The notes beneath the pieces are model-generated. The model was not told the DNA's origin, ran no database searches, and was given only the letters and a program-made list of their open reading frames with translations. From Streptomyces griseus subsp. griseus (GTDB taxonomy: Bacteria > Actinomycetota > Actinomycetes > Streptomycetales > Streptomycetaceae): 64,000 bases of DNA. This document shows, one piece after another, positions 57,818 to 64,000 of this stretch; position 1 is the stretch's first letter, and every line of letters begins with the position of its first letter. Position numbers and translations under genes: made by a program. The DNA is taken from contig NZ_JOJE01000008.1 of assembly GCF_000720255.1 (NCBI RefSeq), forward strand, positions 119,857 to 183,856, written 5' to 3'.

Positions 57818-58024
57818 CTACGGCACGTTGTTCTCAGTACTGCACTGAACTGCCTCGAGCATCCGGATATGACGCCACACGTTCGCCTGGCTGCGAGGGA
57901 GGCTTGGCCGCGCGCGGCAAGGCGGCGGTGCAGCCGGGCTGCGTGCTCTTCGCGGGTCCCAGACGGCGATGAGGTTCATCAGGGTGCTCTTGCCCGCGCC
58001 CACCATGCCGACCAGATACCGCAC
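57818..58024 (-). pseudogene. P-loop NTPase fragment
   Basis: The frame carries RYLVGMVGAGKSTLMNLIAVW, a clear Walker A with flanking strand and helix, then loses coherence. It may be a remnant of a helicase or STAND-type ATPase from a conflict island, next to the caspase-NACHT locus. Parent family not identified. Confidence 0.35.
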
Positions 58025-58080
58025 GGGCGACGAGCCGCCAGCCCTTACGACACCACGAGTTCAACCTCAGTAACGGGGTC

Positions 58081-58980
58081 CTATGAAGCGGCGGTCCGCG
58101 TAACGACCGTGTCGGCGAGGGGGGCCTGGGACAGGTATCGGACAGCGTCGTGGGGGGCAGCGACGCCGTTGCTTACGCGGGCGTCGAGGAGCAATCCTGA
58201 CGTCACAACGTGCGCGAGGCCCACTCCTCCGGTTACCGGGTCTCCGTTGGCGTGGAAATTCTGCCAGTGGAGCGGCTCCGGCACGCTCAGGTGGGCGTCG
58301 CCCGGAAGGCCGCGGCGTATGGTGAGCCAGCCCAGCGGGGAGCCGCAGGTGATCAGGGTGTGGGTGTCGGGATCCTGCAGTTCCCGGCGTTGCAGCATGT
58401 CGTATGCGATGACGCTGCCGAGCGAGTGAGCGATGAGGATGCGTGCTCCAGAGCGTTCGATCTCGGCCCGGATCACCTTGCGGATCTGCTGGCCGACTTC
58501 CTCCTCGTGCAGGTAGCGGTATGCCTGCCGGATCAGAACCAGAACCTTTGCCCCAGCTCCCCGTCCATGGCGGGCGTCCGCCGCCGCGAGGCGACGGGTT
58601 ACCGCATTGGGGATATAAGGCAGAGGCGCGCCGAGAGTGGCCGGGTGGGGGCCTGCCTCGGGCAGCGGACCTGGCGCGTAGGCCGTGAGAGCCTGGGTGA
58701 CGAATGCCTCCTCGTCTGCGTCCATCGGTTCATCCGTGGCGAGTAGTTCAGCGTCGCCAGGGCCCAAGCGCCTGTCGCCGCCAACGGCGTCGGGCCGGTA
58801 AAGGCCGGTGTAATGGGGCACTGTCAGGCTGGGGATGGCGGCGTGAGGGCCGTACCTCCGAGTCAGGCCGCGCTTGAGCGCGTTGCCCCAGTCGTACGCG
58901 AGGCGGATCTCGTTGGTTCTTCCCTGGCCGATGCCGTGAACACCGACGATGTGCCCGTCCGCCTCGGTGATTTCGTTCAT
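58081..58980 (-). CDS. alpha/beta-hydrolase (lipase/esterase-like) divergent from the caspase-NACHT gene
   Basis: 299-residue cytoplasmic protein. GIGQG near the N-terminus forms the oxyanion region; the nucleophile is Ser186 in AHSLGS; likely acid and base are Asp247 (HANGDPV) and His277 (AAPHDAV). No signal peptide. The motif ITCGSPLG after the core matches a subgroup of small hydrolases seen next to NTPase conflict genes. It may act as an effector (lipase, esterase or peptidase) switched on by the partner. Start ATG has AGGGGACAG upstream. Confidence 0.75.
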   Translation of the reverse strand: MNEITEADGHIVGVHGIGQGRTNEIRLAYDWGNALKRGLTRRYGPHAAIPSLTVPHYTGLYRPDAVGGDRRLGPGDAELLATDEPMDADEEAFVTQALTAYAPGPLPEAGPHPATLGAPLPYIPNAVTRRLAAADARHGRGAGAKVLVLIRQAYRYLHEEEVGQQIRKVIRAEIERSGARILIAHSLGSVIAYDMLQRRELQDPDTHTLITCGSPLGWLTIRRGLPGDAHLSVPEPLHWQNFHANGDPVTGGVGLAHVVTSGLLLDARVSNGVAAPHDAVRYLSQAPLADTVVTRTAAS

Positions 58981-59064
58981 GCTGCTGTCCCCTGTCCGTC
59001 CCCATCGGCGCGCAGATCGTATCGTTCGGGCCTGGAGAGGATTCAGCTATCCAGTGAGGTGCTC
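58981..59064. promoter_or_regulatory. 84-bp divergent promoter region of the hydrolase / caspase-NACHT pair
   Basis: All regulatory sequence for both genes must lie here. GATCGTATCGTTC near its middle is partly palindromic and offers a TATCGT -10-like hexamer on the plus strand and an opposed one on the minus strand. Confidence 0.4.
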
Positions 59065-62000
59065 GTGCAGGGGGACCAGCAGCCGGTGACGGCTGGGCGA
59101 CGGCTCGTGGTCGTAAGCGTCGACGACTACGGGAAAGATGACAGCGCGGACTTCACCCGGGCTATCGAGGCTCAGGTATCCGTCGTCACCGACTGGCTCG
59201 CCTCACCCGTCCTCACCGAGGAGCACCGGTTCACGGTCTCTCGTGCGAGCGGTCTGCACTCGGTGCAGGACCTGAAGCGGTTTCTGGCCGAGCAGGACCT
59301 CGTCGAGACACCTGCGGATGAGGCTCTCGTCGTCTACGTGACCGGCCACGGCATGAGCACCGGCGCCCGAAACCACTACCTCACGTTCGCGCACACCCAG
59401 GAAGGTGCTTTGGAAAGGACGGCGTTTCCCACCCGGGAGATCGTGTTCGCCGCTCTGCACAGTCCGGCGGAGCACGTGCTGGTCCTCGTGGATTCCTGCT
59501 TCGCCGGGGCCTTGCGCGAGGACGTCGCCTCAATCGTGTCCGAGATGAGCCCCGAACGACGGGCTACGCGCACGGTGGCCGTAGTGGCGAGCGCCGACCT
59601 CCACGAGCAACCAGCCACAGGAGAGTTCAGTGAGGTGATCTCGCGTGTGCTGGCCCGACTCGGCGACGAGTCGCTCGGCATCGTCGGCTCCCACCTCTCC
59701 TTCGAACAGTGGGGCAAACTCCTGGACCAGGCCAGCGAGCAGGTTCCCCCGCTCATGGAACCACAGTGGCTGTGGCCCCATCGTCAACGGGACGTACCGA
59801 GCGCCTGCCTGCCGAATCCCCGCTACCGGCCGGTCAAGCCACTGGTATCCAGCCCACGGCTTCAGGTGTCGCTTTCACGCCGCACCCTCGCGTACTGGAC
59901 CTCGCGGGCCTCGGGCAGGACCAGCGATCAGGACCCAGGCTGGTATTTCAGCGGCCGGGCTGCGCTGATGCGCAGACTGGTGTCCTTCACCCACTCCGGA
60001 ACCGGTGTGCTGGTCGTCACGGGATCCGCAGGTTCAGGCAAGTCCGCACTACTGGCTCGGCTCGTGACGTTGAGTGATCCAGACTTCCTTGCGGATCCGG
60101 ACCTTTGCTCCATCGCGCAAGCTCTCCCACAGGATGTGCGTCCAGCCGAAGGGGCCGTGGACATCGCGGTTCTGGCCCGTGCCAAAACCTCGCTGGCCCT
60201 CCTCCAGGACTTGTTTGCCGCTTGCCGTCTCCCTCTGCCCGATGGCGACGCACCACTGCTGCCTGTCCTCCTGCAACACCTCGATGTACGCGGGCGTGTC
60301 ACCGTCGTGCTCGATGGTTTGGACGAGGCCGCCGATCCGGCTGCGTGTATCGCCGACGTGGTCCTCCCCCTGGCGCGGAGCCACCGCGTGCGCCTGCTGC
60401 TTGGCATACGGAGCTCCATCGGGTTCGACGGCTACGCCACCGACCTCGATGAGGACGCCGACCAGTTACTCTCGACGTTGCTCGGCGCGCTCCAGGAGGA
60501 CCCCTTGGAGGGAGTCCCCCATGAGGTGCTCCGCACCGACCACTCAGAGGCCCGCACGGACATCACCGCCTACGTGACCTCGCTCCTCCTGAGCGGCACG
60601 AGCCCCTACCGCGACCGGGTCAACACCGCGGAAGCCACAGCGCGCATTGTGGCCGACGGAGTGTGGCCGTCCTTCCTCGATGCCCGCCTGGCCGCTGCCC
60701 AGCTGCGCGCCGCGCCAGCCATCCAGGACCTCGACCAGGATGCGTGGCTGGAGCGGCTCGAGGACGGTACGACGGGACTGCTACGCGAGGATCTCGAACA
60801 TGTCGCGCGCGATGCGGGTATGCAGGCACGCCTGTTGCTGACGGTGCTGCGGGCCACGGCTTTCGCCCCCGGTGCCGGTCTGCCCTGGGCAGAAGTGTGG
60901 CCCGCCGTCGTGCGGGCCATACTCATGGAGGACGGTTGCCACGAGGACGCCGGGGACCTGAACGAAGCCATTCGAACGGTTCGTTCGAGTCGTCTCGTCG
61001 GGTACCTGACGGAGGGCCAGGAGGATGGCCGCACCGTCTACCGCCCAGTGCACCAGCGGGTGGCGGAGAAACTACTCGCCGAGCCGGACCATCTGCTCGA
61101 CATCGAGGTCGCGGGCGGCGCACGGCCACTGCCCACGACGCGCCGGGTACACCGGGCCATCGCCGAGACTCTGGCTGAACTTGCCGAACGCGACCGACCG
61201 CACGCCCCACACCCGTACGTCCTGCGTCACCTGGCTGCCCACGCCCACGCCGCCGGTGTGCTGGACGACCAACACCTCTCTGCGGGGATGCTGGCCCGGG
61301 AGACCTCCGGGGAACTGCGCAGCCGACTTCAGCTCCCACTGCCTGTCCATGATCTGACCCGACGCAACGTGACCGCAGCAGCGCTGGTCGAGCCGTACGT
61401 GGACGAGACCACCGACGCCGCCTCACGGCTGGACAGCATCGTCTTCCTGAGGGAGGCGCTGGGCGGGGAACTCCCAGAAGAGGGAACCCTCCCTCTGGGC
61501 CACCCGGACCGAGTACCCGAACCACCAGTGCTCACTCCGGCCTGGGCAGACTGGATCCCCGCGGTGAACGTGCTCGCTCAGGCAGCCGGCCGGGTGACGG
61601 CCCTGCATGGATTCGGCCTCCCCGACGGGCGTGCGTTTGTGGCCTCGGCGAGCTATGACGGGGTCCGGGTCTGGGACAGCGGGACGGGAAGGTCTGTCTC
61701 CAGCAACAGCGGAGTACGAACGAGTGGCCTCGCGCCCCTCACCGGAAGCAGCGGCCGGGTCTTCCTGGTCTCCACCGACCATCATGGCGCAAGAGTCTGG
61801 GACCCGTTGTCAGGCCGGCCCGTGGCCCGCGAAGACAGCCTGCGCGGCGACGCGGTGAGGGTGCTCCGCCAGGGAGAAGACCGCTGGCTCGTCGCGCTCC
61901 TTGACGAGGACGGCCTGCGGCTGTGGCGGCCGGGCGAGTACGGTCGGCCCGAGCTGGTCCCCTACCCGGCACCGCTTCATCGCCCCGACAACTCGGTCGT

Positions 62001-63468
62001 GCTGCGCGGCCGGAACGGCATGGTGCGGATTGCCTACGGCGGGCGGCGGGCCGGCATTCACCTGTGGGACCCAGTCAACAGCCCCGCCGAATCCGAGTTC
62101 CTGGACCTGGGCGGCTCCTTCAAGGGCCATGTGATGACCGCCGTACGAGGACCGCAAGGCTACGACCTGTTGGTGACCTCTCACGGCGTCAAGCACGGCC
62201 TCTACGTGTGGGATCCCGAAACCGCCAGGAACGTCGACAGGATCCCCTGGGCGGCCAGCCGGCTGGCCTCGGTAACAGGCCCGCAGGGACACCCCGTACT
62301 TGCTGTCGTACGCAGACGGACCCTGAGCGTGCTGGACTTCGCGGGAGCGTCCCGGACTCTGTTGGCGGAGTTCCCGGTACCAGAGGTGGACGCGATCGCC
62401 GGAGTCGGCGGACGTACCCGTCCATGGGCTGTGGCCACCGCCGGCAAGGAGGGGATCCGGCTCACCGTCCCGGCACAAGGCAGCCCCTCGCCGTCCGCAG
62501 CCGGATCCGTTGCGCGAGGGCGGACCGCACCCAAGGCTCGCGCGGGACGTCCCGTCATCGTTATCCACACGCCAGAGCGCCCGGGAAGTCTCTGCCTCGT
62601 GGAAGACAGCCGCTGTCACGAACACGGCCTGCTGGCAGTGGCCGCGAACAGCAGGATCACCTTCTTCGATGCGAAGAGCGGCCGATTCCACGAGGAGCAC
62701 CCGTTCCCAGGCATTCGCGGCGTCCGGCAGATTCCCTCACCCACCGAACGCATCCTCGCCGTGGCCAGCTCTCAGGGCATGGCCCTGTGGGGCATGGAGC
62801 AGCGACAGGTCCTGAGGTCCATCCCTGCCGGGGAGGTGGTCTGGTGCACGACAGTGCTGGTCGACGGCGTGCAACCCGGTGTGATCACGGCCGAGAGGAG
62901 CGGCGTCTGGCTGCACAACAGCACCGAATCCCACGCTCTTCCGTTGCCCGAGGGCAACTCCCCCGGCGACATCACCTGCATGACCGCACTCCCGGACGGC
63001 CGACTGGCAGCGGCCGTGCGGGGGCGGCTATTGCTGTGGGACCTGAGAACCCGGCGCCTCGTCGGCGAGGAAGAGATCAACGATCCCTCCTGGATCCGCG
63101 CCTTGTGCGTCATCCCCGTGCCGAGGCAGGGCTTCTACCTGGCTGCGGCCTCCTACGACGGACTCTGGCTCTGGTCCAGGAACAAGCAGAGTCGCTGGGT
63201 CGGGCTGCCACGGAGGATCACGATTCCTGGTGACTCCGTGACGGCACTCACTCCCCTATACCTCAAGTCCCGCGAGGTCATGCTCTCGTCCGCGGGCGGG
63301 ACGGGGGTGCGGCTGTGGGATCTGCCATCGGGCAAGGCGGTCCACTCTCTGATCACGGCGGCGCCAGTGACCAACGTGGTGACCGGCGCCGGCCTACTCC
63401 ACATCGGCGGCCCCGCTGGACTCGCTGCTCTCACACTGCCGACCGACGGTTTCCTCCCAAACCCGTAG
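59065..63468 (+). CDS. caspase-like peptidase + NACHT/STAND ATPase + WD40 propeller (NLR-like)
   Basis: 1467 residues. Residues ~10-240: caspase-fold (C14) domain with dyad His95 (VTGHGMS) and Cys145 (LVDSCFAG). Residues ~295-560: NACHT/STAND NTPase with Walker A GSAGSGKS (320-327) and Walker [12 protein letters not shown] (412-422). Residues ~560-830: helical winged-helix/ARC-like region. Residues ~840-1467: about ten WD40-type blades ([46 protein letters not shown]). The WD40 part should sense a ligand, the NACHT part oligomerise with ATP, and the caspase cleave targets, possibly including the hydrolase. Codon 468 is TTA (60466-60468). The GTG chosen has GTGAGG 6 nt upstream; GTGs at 59059 and 59086 are alternatives. 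Confidence 0.88.
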   Translation: MQGDQQPVTAGRRLVVVSVDDYGKDDSADFTRAIEAQVSVVTDWLASPVLTEEHRFTVSRASGLHSVQDLKRFLAEQDLVETPADEALVVYVTGHGMSTGARNHYLTFAHTQEGALERTAFPTREIVFAALHSPAEHVLVLVDSCFAGALREDVASIVSEMSPERRATRTVAVVASADLHEQPATGEFSEVISRVLARLGDESLGIVGSHLSFEQWGKLLDQASEQVPPLMEPQWLWPHRQRDVPSACLPNPRYRPVKPLVSSPRLQVSLSRRTLAYWTSRASGRTSDQDPGWYFSGRAALMRRLVSFTHSGTGVLVVTGSAGSGKSALLARLVTLSDPDFLADPDLCSIAQALPQDVRPAEGAVDIAVLARAKTSLALLQDLFAACRLPLPDGDAPLLPVLLQHLDVRGRVTVVLDGLDEAADPAACIADVVLPLARSHRVRLLLGIRSSIGFDGYATDLDEDADQLLSTLLGALQEDPLEGVPHEVLRTDHSEARTDITAYVTSLLLSGTSPYRDRVNTAEATARIVADGVWPSFLDARLAAAQLRAAPAIQDLDQDAWLERLEDGTTGLLREDLEHVARDAGMQARLLLTVLRATAFAPGAGLPWAEVWPAVVRAILMEDGCHEDAGDLNEAIRTVRSSRLVGYLTEGQEDGRTVYRPVHQRVAEKLLAEPDHLLDIEVAGGARPLPTTRRVHRAIAETLAELAERDRPHAPHPYVLRHLAAHAHAAGVLDDQHLSAGMLARETSGELRSRLQLPLPVHDLTRRNVTAAALVEPYVDETTDAASRLDSIVFLREALGGELPEEGTLPLGHPDRVPEPPVLTPAWADWIPAVNVLAQAAGRVTALHGFGLPDGRAFVASASYDGVRVWDSGTGRSVSSNSGVRTSGLAPLTGSSGRVFLVSTDHHGARVWDPLSGRPVAREDSLRGDAVRVLRQGEDRWLVALLDEDGLRLWRPGEYGRPELVPYPAPLHRPDNSVVLRGRNGMVRIAYGGRRAGIHLWDPVNSPAESEFLDLGGSFKGHVMTAVRGPQGYDLLVTSHGVKHGLYVWDPETARNVDRIPWAASRLASVTGPQGHPVLAVVRRRTLSVLDFAGASRTLLAEFPVPEVDAIAGVGGRTRPWAVATAGKEGIRLTVPAQGSPSPSAAGSVARGRTAPKARAGRPVIVIHTPERPGSLCLVEDSRCHEHGLLAVAANSRITFFDAKSGRFHEEHPFPGIRGVRQIPSPTERILAVASSQGMALWGMEQRQVLRSIPAGEVVWCTTVLVDGVQPGVITAERSGVWLHNSTESHALPLPEGNSPGDITCMTALPDGRLAAAVRGRLLLWDLRTRRLVGEEEINDPSWIRALCVIPVPRQGFYLAAASYDGLWLWSRNKQSRWVGLPRRITIPGDSVTALTPLYLKSREVMLSSAGGTGVRLWDLPSGKAVHSLITAAPVTNVVTGAGLLHIGGPAGLAALTLPTDGFLPNP

Positions 63469-63655
63469 CGGCCCTGCCGGTGCGTCGTCGACCGGACCAG
63501 CCACTGTGACCACCCGGCGCCTCAAGGCCGCGTGCTCACCGAGGCCCTGGGGTTCGCCGAATACCGAGATGACCCCACCCGCTACGGTTCCGCAGTGGGT
63601 GGCTGTCCCTCCCCTCGTAGCGTGAAGACCGTGACTGCAGGGGAAGTTGGGAGTT

Positions 63656-63943
63656 GTGGCGGAGAAGCGACGGAAGTTCGATCCGGAGTTCCGTGAGGGG
63701 GCTGTGCGGATCGTCACGGAGACCGGCAAGACGATCGCAGAGGTCGCCGAGGACCTGGGGATCAACGAGACCACCCTGGCGAGCTGGGTTTCCCGTGCCC
63801 GTCGGGCAGGGACCGCACCGGCCGGCGGGAGTGACGAGCTGGAGCGGTTGCGGCGGGAAATTGCCCAGCTCAAGCGGGACAACAAGGAATTGGTCATGGA
63901 ACGTGATGTCCTCAAACGCTGCATGGTCCTGTGGGTGAAGTAG
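63656..63943 (+). CDS. IS3-family transposase OrfA
   Basis: 95-residue protein with an HTH (FREGAVRIVTETGKTIAEVAEDLGI) and a C-terminal leucine-zipper-like helix (ERLRREIAQLKRDN) that mediates OrfA/OrfB dimerisation. GGGGAAG precedes the GTG. It normally combines with OrfB through a -1 frameshift near its end, and OrfB is indeed in the -1 frame. Confidence 0.88.
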   Translation: MAEKRRKFDPEFREGAVRIVTETGKTIAEVAEDLGINETTLASWVSRARRAGTAPAGGSDELERLRREIAQLKRDNKELVMERDVLKRCMVLWVK

Positions 63944-63945
63944 CC

Positions 63946-64000
63946 GTGGCGGACCCGGCGTCCGTCGTCGGGGTGATCAGCGACTTCAGGACCGAGCACG
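63946..64000 (+). CDS. IS3-family transposase OrfB (5' end only)
   Basis: Starts GTG two bases after the OrfA stop, in the -1 frame, reading VADPASVVGVISDFRTEH, the usual start of the rve-type integrase subunit in actinobacterial IS3 elements. Cut by the window edge. Confidence 0.7.
   Translation, partial: MADPASVVGVISDFRTEH

Larger units (their letters stand above)
63656..64000 (+). mobile_element. IS3-family insertion sequence, left part
   Basis: OrfA and the start of OrfB are visible; the element runs off the window. The left terminal repeat lies somewhere in the ~180 bp before OrfA but could not be fixed. That stretch also contains RVLTEALGFAEYRDDPTRY, which may be a remnant of another transposase. 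Confidence 0.7.

Noticed and set aside
58813..59064. Longer start for the caspase-NACHT protein
   Set aside because: The extra 84 codons overlap the divergent hydrolase gene, show no homology-like pattern and lack a ribosome site; the caspase fold begins after 59065.
63469..63655. Remnant of a second transposase (RVLTEALGFAEYRDDPTRY)
   Set aside because: Only ~20 residues resemble IS110/IS116 C-terminal sequence; too short to call separately from the IS3 element's end.

Overview
The window is actinobacterial and almost certainly Streptomyces. It is very GC-rich throughout with strong third-position GC bias. GTG starts are common, there are leaderless-looking promoters, an LLM-class F420-type oxidoreductase, Streptomyces-type GAF/SpoIIE phosphatases and at least one bldA-type TTA codon. 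The first ~25 kb reads like ordinary chromosome. From ~25 kb onward it becomes accessory DNA, with IS110 copies, remnants of other IS families and many broken genes, as in a chromosome arm or a recombination-prone island.

Positions 1-8.7 kb hold a reductive pyrimidine/hydantoin catabolism cluster, all on the minus strand: a beta-ureidopropionase-type hydrolase, a class III aminotransferase, a PucR-type regulator, a second ureidopropionase-type hydrolase, a dihydropyrimidinase/hydantoinase, an LLM oxidoreductase and an NCS1 nucleobase transporter cut by the window edge. Positions 8.8-25.3 kb hold a repeat-bearing hypothetical protein, a divergent XRE regulator/methionine aminopeptidase pair sharing one palindromic promoter, a GAF-SpoIIE phosphatase, a ClpC-type unfoldase, gamma-glutamyltransferase, a secreted alpha/beta hydrolase, a decayed amino-acid ABC ATPase, an ATP-binding anti-sigma-like protein, exonuclease III, an MBL hydrolase and a bifunctional PcaL-like protein.

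Positions 25.3-28.1 kb hold two IS110-family elements head to tail directly upstream of pcaL. Each has a conserved non-coding 5' segment that could encode a bridge/seek RNA, and a recombinase-less copy of that segment recurs at 44.2 kb. Positions 28.8-33.2 kb hold a class I terpene synthase next to a class II (QW-repeat) cyclase, followed by a nicotinamidase and the stump of a geranylgeranyl-diphosphate-synthase-like gene fused to an IS701-type remnant. Positions 33.4-35.3 kb hold a coupled GAF-SpoIIE phosphatase and STAS anti-anti-sigma pair. Positions 35.5-37.2 kb are a graveyard: a KAS III-like ketosynthase, a lectin-like repeat and an IS110 fragment. Positions 37.6-43.7 kb hold a ricin-fold lectin, a two-gene ABC exporter, a flavin monooxygenase and a second CocE-type hydrolase.

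Positions 44.5-55.4 kb form another partner-switching neighbourhood: a second copy of the GAF-SpoIIE phosphatase, another STAS protein, three DUF5994-like paralogs with small membrane proteins, a CorA transporter, and broken acetyltransferase, AAA, desaturase and SpoIIE genes. Positions 56.2-57.5 kb hold a third IS110 element whose transposase is interrupted by one TAG codon.

The most notable locus is 58.1-63.5 kb: an alpha/beta hydrolase divergently paired with a 1467-residue caspase-NACHT-WD40 protein. This has the architecture of an NLR/STAND conflict or programmed-death system, and it carries a TTA leucine codon suggesting bldA (developmental) control. It is bounded by the IS110 element on one side and by an IS3-family element running off the right edge.
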